Assembly (NCBI GenBank): GCA_905193485.1
Contig: CAJJOX010000084.1
Coordinates: 1-8,916, forward strand
From: an uncultured Porphyromonadaceae bacterium
GTDB lineage: Bacteria; Bacteroidota; Bacteroidia; Bacteroidales; Muribaculaceae
DNA: 8,916 nt
Direction of reading: 5' to 3'
In this document: piece by piece, positions 1 to 6,178 of the stretch
Numbering within the stretch: position 1 is the stretch's first letter
How the letters are laid out: every line of letters begins with the position of its first letter
The notes under the pieces: model-generated
What the model was told of the DNA's origin: nothing
What the model saw: the letters and a program-made list of their open reading frames with translations, nothing else
The model's database searches: none
Translations under genes and position numbers: made by a program

Positions 1-2
1 GG

Positions 3-776
3 GTGACGAGGTTGTGTAATTTCCCCCCCCCCCCCCCCCCCCCACCAGCCGGTGGATCGGCATTGAGCATGATATTCCTCAGCCGCGAAGGCATCACGCT
101 TGGACGCGGAGCCTCGCTGACAATGGTGACACTGATGCTTGACGAGCTTTTTGTGGTAGTGGCATGCCCCTTGACTTTCCTGCTGTTGCCTGCCGATAAG
201 ATTTTCGGATTTGCCGACAACGGATTCGGCGAAGGCGTGCGTCTGGCATTCTGGATAGTTTACGGCGGCATCTGTGCCGTCACGGTGCTTCTCTACGCCG
301 GCGCTTTTGTTTTCCCGCACCGGATTGCCTCGATCATCAGCCGCATATTCAGATGCAAACCGCTGCGGCGTTGGAAAGAAAAAGCTGATGAAACCGGACG
401 TAGCATGATTGAGGCGGGAGCCGATCTACGCACCCGTCCTTTGGGCTGGTGGCTGAGAGCCATGGGTGCCACGACGATGACATGGGTTTCGCGTTATCTT
501 GTGGTCAACGCCCTGTTTTTGGGTTTTGCACCCGAAGCTCCGCAGTCAATAGTGTTCGCCCGTCAGTTTGTGGTGTGGACACTTCTCACGATAAGCCCGA
601 CTCCGGGAGGAAGCGGCATCAGCGAATGGCTGTTTACCAACTATTATGGCGATCTCATAGGATCGATGCCGATGGCTCTTGTGATAGCGGTGATATGGCG
701 TGTCGTCTCCTACTATATCTATTTACTGGCAGGCATAGCGGTGCTTCCGAGCTGGTTGCGGCGGCATAAACGATAG
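3..776 (+). CDS. YbhN/UPF0104-family (LPG synthase transmembrane-like) membrane protein, 5'-partial
   Basis: C-terminal part of a polytopic inner-membrane protein of the YbhN/UPF0104 group, related to the flippase half of lysylphosphatidylglycerol synthase. The signature SPTPGGSGISEWLF lies at about residues 198-211, counting from the GTG at base 3. An upstream Gly-Gly segment (AGGSALSMIFLSREG) matches where this family carries its first P-x-x-x-GG motif. About five hydrophobic segments are visible, at roughly residues 38-62, 82-105, 146-175, 185-205 and 222-250, followed by a basic tail. The frame is open to the left edge, so GTG at base 3 is probably an internal codon and the N-terminal half is missing. 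A 21-C run codes for a row of prolines near the edge; bases 1-43 may be unreliable. The last 58 bp overlap the convergent ABC ATPase gene. The substrate is unknown; the family call is fairly safe. Confidence 0.8.
   Translation: MTRLCNFPPPPPPPPAGGSALSMIFLSREGITLGRGASLTMVTLMLDELFVVVACPLTFLLLPADKIFGFADNGFGEGVRLAFWIVYGGICAVTVLLYAGAFVFPHRIASIISRIFRCKPLRRWKEKADETGRSMIEAGADLRTRPLGWWLRAMGATTMTWVSRYLVVNALFLGFAPEAPQSIVFARQFVVWTLLTISPTPGGSGISEWLFTNYYGDLIGSMPMALVIAVIWRVVSYYIYLLAGIAVLPSWLRRHKR
23..43. repeat. Homopolymer run of 21 C
   Basis: Bases 23-43 are all C, read in frame as prolines inside the YbhN-like gene. A run this long is out of keeping with the rest of the window. It is either a sequencing or assembly artefact at a contig end (poly-G read tails give this on the other strand) or a slippage-prone tract able to shift the reading frame. 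It lies where the family normally has a mixed Thr-Pro-x-x-x-Gly-Gly motif, which favours an artefact. Confidence 0.95.
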
Positions 777-1591
777 TCAAGCACTGCGCTATCGAAAGCG
801 ATGTCGCGGCCGGGGAAGAGATCGTCCATCGCTCCGGAAGCTATGACGTGATCCGCCGGCCCCTCGATGAAACGGCCTCCTGGAGCAAGAAGCCACAGGC
901 GGTCGGCAATGGCAAGAGCATCAGCCACATCATGCGTGCTTAGGAGCACAGCTGTGGAAAAATCGGAGGCGAGGCGACGGAGAAGATCCATCACTTCAAG
1001 CCGCGAAGCCACATCAAGAAATGAAGTGGGCTCGTCGAGAATCATCACCGGTGTCTGCTGTGCCAAAGCGCGGGCTATCATCACTTTCTGCCGCTCACCG
1101 TCACTGAGCGTGGCCATGTAGCGCGAAGCGAGGGAAATTATCCCTACCGCATCGAGCGCCTGCTCTACAATGCGGCGGTCCGATATGGAAAGCCGTCCGA
1201 AGAATCCCGTGTAAGGCTGACGCCCGAGTTCAACCACTTCACGCGCCATAAGGCCGCCGGCATTGGTAGCCGATGTAAACACCACACTTATCATCTTTGC
1301 CACATCGCGCAGCGATGCCTCGGCGAGATTACGGCCGCCGGCATCTTTGATTATCCCCGAAAGCGGATTTAGTTCGCGGGCAAGCGTACGCAAAAGCGTG
1401 CTCTTTCCCGCACCGTTCGGGCCAAGCATACATGTGACCGACGAGGCCGGCAGGCTAAGGTCGAGCGGACCGGCCACAACAGAAGAATGTCGTCCGGAAC
1501 GGTAGCCGACTTCCAGTCCGGATGCCGAAAGCACCGGTGCATCAGAAGTTTGCATCCGACGGGATGAATCAAAACTGTGATCCGGTGTCAT
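719..1591 (-). CDS. ABC importer ATPase, FecE/BtuD/HmuV type
   Basis: ATP-binding subunit that powers uptake of a siderophore, heme or cobalamin-type substrate through the FecCD-like permease encoded just upstream. Counting from the ATG at 1591 (290 residues): Walker A GPNGAGKS at 57-64, signature LSDGE at 162-166, Walker B MILDEP with D186-E187, and H-loop His220. The ELGRQPYTGFFGRLS segment is typical of Bacteroidales members. The Q-loop site reads SVVFTS with no glutamine. I chose ATG 1591, 7 nt after the permease stop. A TTG at 1606 would add MNKRV and overlap the permease by 8 nt; the ATPase fold begins near residue 19, so the extension is not needed. The natural end of the protein appears to be near LDYRL; about 15 further residues are encoded over the 3' end of the convergent YbhN-like gene. 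The substrate cannot be told from sequence. Confidence 0.9.
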   Translation of the reverse strand: MTPDHSFDSSRRMQTSDAPVLSASGLEVGYRSGRHSSVVAGPLDLSLPASSVTCMLGPNGAGKSTLLRTLARELNPLSGIIKDAGGRNLAEASLRDVAKMISVVFTSATNAGGLMAREVVELGRQPYTGFFGRLSISDRRIVEQALDAVGIISLASRYMATLSDGERQKVMIARALAQQTPVMILDEPTSFLDVASRLEVMDLLRRLASDFSTAVLLSTHDVADALAIADRLWLLAPGGRFIEGPADHVIASGAMDDLFPGRDIAFDSAVLDYRLCRRNQLGSTAMPASK

Positions 1592-1598
1592 GACTCGT

Positions 1599-2642
1599 TT
1601 ATTCAAAATAATGCAGCTTTTTACGGTTGATCATCACATAAAGCACTACCGGCACACCGATTACCGGAGTGATGGCATTGATCGGTATCACTCCGTCACC
1701 GCCGAAACGCACTGATATCCAGGCGCAAGCCAAAGCGATCGCGGCACCGCACAAGGCAGTTGCCGGCAACAATAAGGCGTGATTGGAGGTGCGGAGCATC
1801 ATGCGGGCTATGTGGGGCACGATAAGTCCGAGAAATCCCACGGGACCGCAGAAGGCGGTAACTATGGCGGCAAGCAGTCCCGCCACCACAAGCAGCATAT
1901 GCCGTGTGCGGCGCATGTCTATGCCCAGACTTGCGGCATAACGCTCGCCCAGCAGCATGGCGTTGAGCGGCTTGATGAAAAGCATCGACAGCATGATCAG
2001 CGGCAGTCCTGTCAGTGCGAAAACCTGTGCCCGGCCTGCAGAGCCGCCGGTGAAGGATCCGAGGCCCCATATGGCGTAAGAGTAGACATTTTCGTGGGTG
2101 GAGTAGTAGTTAAGTAGAGCTATGGCCGACGACGCGAAATATCCGACGAGAATACCGGCGATAAGCAGCATGGCCGTTGATCTCACGATGGTGGAAAGAG
2201 CCATGAGAGTCAGCAGAACCGCACCGGCGCCTATTATGGCTCCGGCCATCACATTGAAATATTGCCCCCATTCATCGGCCACCATGCCGCAGAAAGCCAG
2301 CACGACGATGGCCACGCCAAGCGACGCTCCTGTGGAAATGCCAAGAATGGATGGTCCTGCAAGCGGATTGTTGAAACAGGTCTGCAACAGCAGACCCGAC
2401 ACAGCCAGCGATGCACCGGCCACAGCCGCAAACACGACCATGGGCACACGTGTTTCGGTGACGATCACGCCCCATGTGTGGTTCGACGGTTCGACGCCCG
2501 TCAGTGCCGCCCATACATCGGAAGCGGGAATGTCGACCGAGCCGGTGAGCAGACATCCGCCGGCAGCCACCAGCGCCACGACGCACAGAAAGGGTATCAC
2601 CCATATGATGCTATGTGACGTTTGTCTGCTGCCCGTGTCCAT
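1599..2642 (-). CDS. ABC importer permease, FecCD/BtuC family
   Basis: Inner-membrane permease of 347 residues for iron-siderophore, heme or cobalamin-type uptake, of normal length for the family, which usually has ten membrane helices. Seen in sequence: a first helix at about 12-33, RVP at 65-67, the family block GLLLQTCFNNPLAGPSILG at 83-101, GPVGFLGLIVPHIAR at about 266-280 (the region that meets the ATPase), and a C-terminal TPVIGVPVVLYVM helix. The ATG at 2640-2642 follows a TAnnTTTG promoter box by about 34 nt. The ATPase gene follows 7 nt downstream, so the two form one operon. The gene on the other side (a vWA protein, divergent) is unrelated. No periplasmic binding protein or TonB-dependent receptor is adjacent, so those partners must be encoded elsewhere. 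Confidence 0.92.
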   Translation of the reverse strand: MDTGSRQTSHSIIWVIPFLCVVALVAAGGCLLTGSVDIPASDVWAALTGVEPSNHTWGVIVTETRVPMVVFAAVAGASLAVSGLLLQTCFNNPLAGPSILGISTGASLGVAIVVLAFCGMVADEWGQYFNVMAGAIIGAGAVLLTLMALSTIVRSTAMLLIAGILVGYFASSAIALLNYYSTHENVYSYAIWGLGSFTGGSAGRAQVFALTGLPLIMLSMLFIKPLNAMLLGERYAASLGIDMRRTRHMLLVVAGLLAAIVTAFCGPVGFLGLIVPHIARMMLRTSNHALLLPATALCGAAIALACAWISVRFGGDGVIPINAITPVIGVPVVLYVMINRKKLHYFE

Positions 2643-2676
2643 AATCCTATATATCTATATTTGCCAAAGCGATATG

Positions 2677-2684
2677 CAAAGATA
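2677..2684 (-). promoter_or_regulatory. Bacteroidota -7 promoter box for the FecCD permease operon
   Basis: On the minus strand this reads TATCTTTG, an exact TAnnTTTG match, about 34 nt before the permease ATG. I see no good TTTG -33 element at the usual spacing upstream. It predicts a short leader of about 30 nt, which leaves no room for a cobalamin riboswitch. Confidence 0.6.
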
Positions 2685-3015
2685 GCATTTTTTTCACATC
2701 GCCACCCTATCGCCACATGGTTTGCCGGGACACCCGCGTCAAATTTGTGAGCCGACAGCAACTTCCTTAGGCAATCCTGTGATAAAAACGTCCGGAATCG
2801 CCTTCCCATGAGGTTGCGTTTGTCATTGTAGTCTTTTGAAACTTACCCTTTCCCCGATGGCTGAAAGCATATTGCAGTCCAGCGGCATGCACCAATCAGA
2901 CTGAGCGTATGACTGATCAACCGATATTTCCGGCTATTTTGACGCGGCATCCCTGATGGTTTGCAGCCCTAAGTCTACAAGGTTGCAGAATCGGCATCCC
3001 GGACATAACATGTAT

Positions 3016-3023
3016 TACCTTTG
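3016..3023 (+). promoter_or_regulatory. Bacteroidota -7 promoter box for the vWA gene
   Basis: Reads TACCTTTG, an exact TAnnTTTG match, 65 nt before the vWA start codon. The -33 position is weak: the nearest TTG, at 2983-2985, is about 30 nt upstream rather than about 19-20. The predicted leader is about 60 nt. Confidence 0.5.
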
Positions 3024-3025
3024 CA

Positions 3026-3057
3026 TTGTCGACAGACGGGCTGAAGCCCTCGGACAA
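3026..3057 (+). promoter_or_regulatory. Possible two-tier hairpin in the vWA mRNA leader
   Basis: Outer arms TTGTC (3026-3030) and GACAA (3053-3057) are exact complements. Inside them GGGC (3038-3041) pairs with GCCC (3046-3049) around a TGAA loop. The arms are short and separated by an asymmetric internal loop, and the 5' arm sits near the predicted transcription start, so it may be only partly in the RNA. No known riboswitch class is recognised. Confidence 0.25.
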
Positions 3058-3088
3058 CATTCTCTGACTCTTTAAAACTTTTCAAATT

Positions 3089-3769
3089 ATGAAAACCCTC
3101 AAAACAAATCCGGCAAACGGCAATGGCGTAAAAGAAGTGTACAACCTTATCGTCCTTGACCGCAGCGGTTCAATGAGTTCCATACGAAACGAGGCCATTG
3201 CCGGCGTCAACGAAACTGTGGGCACAATACGCGCTGCCGCCAAGGCCACCGACACACGGCAATATGTCACCATCACAACATTCTGCGGATGCTCGACAAA
3301 AGATTTCTGCACCAACATGCTTGCCGACAACGTGCCGGCGATGACTCCGTCCGATTATCAGCCATGCTGCATGACACCACTTTATGACGCTCTGGGTTCG
3401 TCGCTTATGGCAATGCGCAAGCATCTTAAAGGCCGGACAGATGTGGCTGTTTCGGTCACTGTGATCACCGACGGCTATGAAAACGCGTCGCACCACTGGA
3501 GCGGTCCCGACATCAGTGCCCTCATCAAGCTTCTGACAGCCGATGGCTGGCTCTTCGCCTACATCGGTGCCAATCAGGACGTGATGGCGGTGGCCTCCGC
3601 CCTATCGATTAAAAACTCGCTTGCCTTTGAATCGACCGCCGAAGGCACATCCCGGATGTTTGCCAGAGAGCGCGATTCGCGCATGAAATGGAGCGCACGT
3701 GTTTCCAACATGGCTCCCGAAGCCTGCATCGACGACTATTTCGACGACGACTATTCAGACGACGACTGA
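3089..3769 (+). CDS. von Willebrand factor A domain protein with acidic C-terminal tail
   Basis: A 226-residue stand-alone vWA protein. The metal-ion-dependent adhesion site is complete: DRSGS with D24, S26 and S28; Thr96 in CMTPLYDALG; and Asp128 in VITDGYENAS. The protein should therefore bind a divalent metal and a partner's acidic side chain. No signal peptide or membrane segment is visible, so it is probably cytoplasmic. Five cysteines cluster in the middle (C66, C68, C74, C93, C94). The C-terminus is strongly acidic, with 8 Asp among the last 13 residues. The ATG at 3089 follows an A/T-rich stretch usual for Bacteroidota starts and begins right before the domain. It is monocistronic as far as can be seen: the permease operon diverges, and dnaG downstream has its own promoter. 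Many bacterial vWA proteins work with AAA+ ATPases or in stress responses, but no such partner is nearby and its function is unknown. Confidence 0.85.
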   Translation: MKTLKTNPANGNGVKEVYNLIVLDRSGSMSSIRNEAIAGVNETVGTIRAAAKATDTRQYVTITTFCGCSTKDFCTNMLADNVPAMTPSDYQPCCMTPLYDALGSSLMAMRKHLKGRTDVAVSVTVITDGYENASHHWSGPDISALIKLLTADGWLFAYIGANQDVMAVASALSIKNSLAFESTAEGTSRMFARERDSRMKWSARVSNMAPEACIDDYFDDDYSDDD

Positions 3770-3852
3770 TTTTCCGTTTCATCGTTCCGTAAAAGGGCAT
3801 AAGACATCCGGAAACCACTCCCGCATCCCCGCACGATTTGGCGGCAGATTCG

Positions 3853-3884
3853 CTTGACAAGTCGGCGGGGATGTTGTATCTTTG
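3853..3884 (+). promoter_or_regulatory. dnaG promoter (-33 CTTG, -7 TATCTTTG)
   Basis: TATCTTTG at 3877-3884 matches TAnnTTTG exactly, with CTTG at 3853-3856, 20 nt upstream (consensus TTTG at about 19-20 nt). This is the best-formed promoter in the window. The -7 box ends only 7 nt before the dnaG ATG, which places the transcription start about 3 nt or less from the initiation codon. Confidence 0.65.
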
Positions 3885-3891
3885 CAACGAT

Positions 3892-6138
3892 ATGCGACGG
3901 ATCGACAAAGAAACAGTCCAGAAAATTCTCGACACAGCCGACATTGTGGAAGTTGTGAGCGATTTTGTGCACCTCAAAAAGCGTGGGGCCAACTATGTGG
4001 GGCTCTGTCCGTTTCACAACGAACGCACTCCGTCGTTCTCTGTTTCGAAGAGCAAGGGCATATGCAAATGCTTCAGTTGCGGCAAAGGAGGCAGTCCCGT
4101 CAACTTCATCATGGAACTCGAGCAGATGTCATTCAATGAAGCGCTCCGCTATCTTGCAAAAAAATACAACATCGAGATCAAAGATCACGAGATGAGCGAT
4201 CAGGAGCGCGAGGAAGAGTCGACACGCGAGAGCATGCTGACCGTCAACGATTTCGCCATGCAATATTTTGAGCGCACCATGGCCGAAACTGACGACGGGC
4301 GTGATATCGGTCTTGCATATTTCCGCGAACGCGGCATCAACGACGCCATGATCAAGCGCTTTCATCTGGGCTATTCCCTCGAAAAACGTGATGATCTCTA
4401 CAATACGGCAATCAAAAAGGGATTCAGCGACAAATTCCTGTTTGACACCGGATTGTGTTATCTTACAGAGCAGGGGGATATACGCGACCGGTTCCGCGGA
4501 AGAGTGATCTATCCGGTGTTTACTGTATCGGGCAAAGTAGTGGCATTTGGCGGACGCACGTTGCGCAAGGACAAGGGGGTGGCCAAATATGTCAACTCGC
4601 CAGAATCGATAATCTACAGCAAAAGCCGCGAGCTCTATGGCCTTTATCAGGCCAAGCAGTCGATTGTCAGGAAAGACAAATGCATCCTGGTGGAAGGCTA
4701 TATGGATGTCATCTCGATGCACCAGAGCGGAGTGGAAAACGTGGTGGCATCGTCAGGCACATCGCTGACCGAAGGTCAGATACGACTCATCCACCGCTTC
4801 ACGGAAAATGTCACGGTGATCTACGACAGCGACCCGGCAGGTATCAAAGCGTCGCTTCGCGGCATCGACCTGCTGCTTGCCGAGGGATTGAACATCAAAG
4901 TGATGCTGCTGCCTGAGGGTGACGATCCGGACTCGTTTGCACAGAGCCACACATCATCTGAGGTTGAAGAATATCTCGCCGCCAACGAGCAGGATTTCAT
5001 AGCATTCAAGACCCGCATTCTGCTCGACGGACTTGAAAACGACCCCGTATCGCGGTCAAAAGCCATCCAGAATATCGTGCGTTCGATTTCAGTGATTCCC
5101 GACCAGATCACACGCAGCGTATATATAGGAGAGTGCAGCCGCACAATGGGCATATCCGAAAAGGTTCTCACCCTTCAGGTTGCCAAATACATGTCGGAAC
5201 GCGCCGAGCGGGAATCGCTTGAGGAACAGCGGCGCCGCAACCGTGCAGCCGCAGGCCTTCCGCCCGAATCGGGCGACGCCGTCCGACCTTCCGAAGAGCC
5301 CTCGCCCGCCGACAGCATGGCCTCCGACATGTCTGCGGCTGACAAATCCGGCACCATTGACACGGCCGCACGACGCCGCCTCGACTTTCTCGAGCCCTAT
5401 GAACGCGAATTACTGCGCTACAGCCTGCGCTATGGCATGGCTTTCATGTGTGAGCTCCAGACCGAATCGGGCGAGCTCCGCCCCATGTCGGTGATCGAAT
5501 ACATCGATCAGGAACTGGCTCTCGATGAAATCAGCTTTGTCAACAACGCCTATCGCCACGTTTTTGAAGCGGCAAAAGAGATCGCAAGGGACGACGCTGC
5601 ATCTGACATAGCACGCCGCAGCGAGGAAATCGACGGTGAACGCAACCGGATGATCGCCGAAGGCATCGACCGGATACGCCAAAGCGAGGATGACCTGAGC
5701 ATAATCGAACGCCGCGAAAAAGAATTACGCGAATCAGCCGAAGAAGAGTGTGCCCGCCGTCTTGAAGAGTTCAAAGCCGGCTATATAAGCTCACGTCTTC
5801 TCTCTTCCGACGACGACCTGACCCGAAAACTCACCACTGACATGGTGATGTCGCGCCACCATCTGAGCAAGATCCATACAAAATACGCAAAACTCCCCAC
5901 CGAACTTGAACGGCTGCCGGAACTCGTGCCTATCGCCGTCTATAATCTCAAATGCGCTCTTGTGGAATGTGACCTGAAAGACATCAACGAGGAGATTGCG
6001 GCCATCTACACCGGTTCGCCTGAAAGTCTGCAACGAGTGCGCGAACTGATGATTCGCGCTTCAGAGCTCAACGACATCAAAAAAGAACTCGCCAAATATC
6101 TTGGCGAACGCATTCTCAGTCCAAAAATACGCAACTGA
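3892..6138 (+). CDS. dnaG: DNA primase DnaG
   Basis: Synthesises the RNA primers for chromosome replication, working with the replicative helicase. From the ATG at 3892 the product is 748 residues. The N-terminal CHC2 zinc finger has ligands C39, H42, C60 and C63. The RNA-polymerase core carries IKRFHLGYS, FRGRVIYPV, AFGGR and KYVNSPES. The TOPRIM catalytic site shows VEGYMDV with E268 and YDSDPAG with D312 and D314. A Pro/Ala/Ser-rich linker at about 446-495 then leads to a long, charged, partly coiled-coil C-terminal region (about 500-748), where the family binds DnaB helicase. I chose MRRIDKETVQ because it aligns with the usual primase N-terminus; the TTG at 3838 lies upstream of the promoter, and the next Met is beyond the zinc finger. 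It is longer than E. coli DnaG (581 residues), mostly after the TOPRIM domain. All catalytic residues are intact. Confidence 0.97.
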   Translation: MRRIDKETVQKILDTADIVEVVSDFVHLKKRGANYVGLCPFHNERTPSFSVSKSKGICKCFSCGKGGSPVNFIMELEQMSFNEALRYLAKKYNIEIKDHEMSDQEREEESTRESMLTVNDFAMQYFERTMAETDDGRDIGLAYFRERGINDAMIKRFHLGYSLEKRDDLYNTAIKKGFSDKFLFDTGLCYLTEQGDIRDRFRGRVIYPVFTVSGKVVAFGGRTLRKDKGVAKYVNSPESIIYSKSRELYGLYQAKQSIVRKDKCILVEGYMDVISMHQSGVENVVASSGTSLTEGQIRLIHRFTENVTVIYDSDPAGIKASLRGIDLLLAEGLNIKVMLLPEGDDPDSFAQSHTSSEVEEYLAANEQDFIAFKTRILLDGLENDPVSRSKAIQNIVRSISVIPDQITRSVYIGECSRTMGISEKVLTLQVAKYMSERAERESLEEQRRRNRAAAGLPPESGDAVRPSEEPSPADSMASDMSAADKSGTIDTAARRRLDFLEPYERELLRYSLRYGMAFMCELQTESGELRPMSVIEYIDQELALDEISFVNNAYRHVFEAAKEIARDDAASDIARRSEEIDGERNRMIAEGIDRIRQSEDDLSIIERREKELRESAEEECARRLEEFKAGYISSRLLSSDDDLTRKLTTDMVMSRHHLSKIHTKYAKLPTELERLPELVPIAVYNLKCALVECDLKDINEEIAAIYTGSPESLQRVRELMIRASELNDIKKELAKYLGERILSPKIRN

Positions 6139-6155
6139 CGCCGGCGACAAATCAC

Positions 6156-6178
6156 CGCTACCGGTTTACCGGAGAGCG
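6156..6178. terminator. Possible bidirectional hairpin between convergent dnaG and ABC exporter genes
   Basis: CGCT (6156-6159) pairs with AGCG (6175-6178), and inside them CCGG (6161-6164) pairs with CCGG (6169-6172) around a TTTA loop. The hairpin starts 18 nt after the dnaG stop and contains the ABC gene's TAA. No T-run follows on either strand, so it is not a classic intrinsic terminator; the call rests on position. Confidence 0.3.

Larger units (their letters stand above)
2643..3088. other. 446-bp intergenic region between divergent genes
   Basis: Holds the promoter boxes for the permease operon (left end) and the vWA gene (right end). Between about 2700 and 3010 I find no convincing gene, tRNA, riboswitch or repeat. 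The only open frame crossing it on the minus strand (2597-2809) overlaps the permease start and resembles nothing I recognise. A weak imperfect inverted repeat, ATCAG...CTGAT, sits at 2895-2917. Confidence 0.6.

Noticed and set aside
1592..1606. TTG start for the ATPase overlapping the permease by 8 nt
   Set aside because: A rarer start codon adding only five residues before an ATG with ideal spacing; not excluded.
2656..2663. TATATTTG on the plus strand as a promoter for a small RNA
   Set aside because: It matches TAnnTTTG but has no -33 element at a proper distance and no gene for over 400 bp downstream.
2122..2685. 187-residue open frame on the plus strand
   Set aside because: It lies wholly antisense to the well-supported FecCD permease, is low in complexity and resembles no family.
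2643..2720. Cobalamin riboswitch ahead of the permease
   Set aside because: The predicted leader is only about 30 nt and I see no B12-box-like sequence.
2597..2809. 70-residue open frame on the minus strand in the intergenic region
   Set aside because: It overlaps the permease start in another frame, crosses the permease promoter and has no recognisable feature.
2895..2917. Inverted repeat ATCAG...CTGAT as operator or small RNA
   Set aside because: Only five paired bases with mismatches inward and no link to a promoter; expected by chance.
3838..3891. Upstream TTG start that would extend DnaG by 18 residues
   Set aside because: The extension lies across the promoter, and the ATG at 3892 matches the usual primase N-terminus.
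4129..4722. 197-residue open frame on the minus strand
   Set aside because: It is antisense to the primase core and TOPRIM region, a shadow of dnaG codon use.
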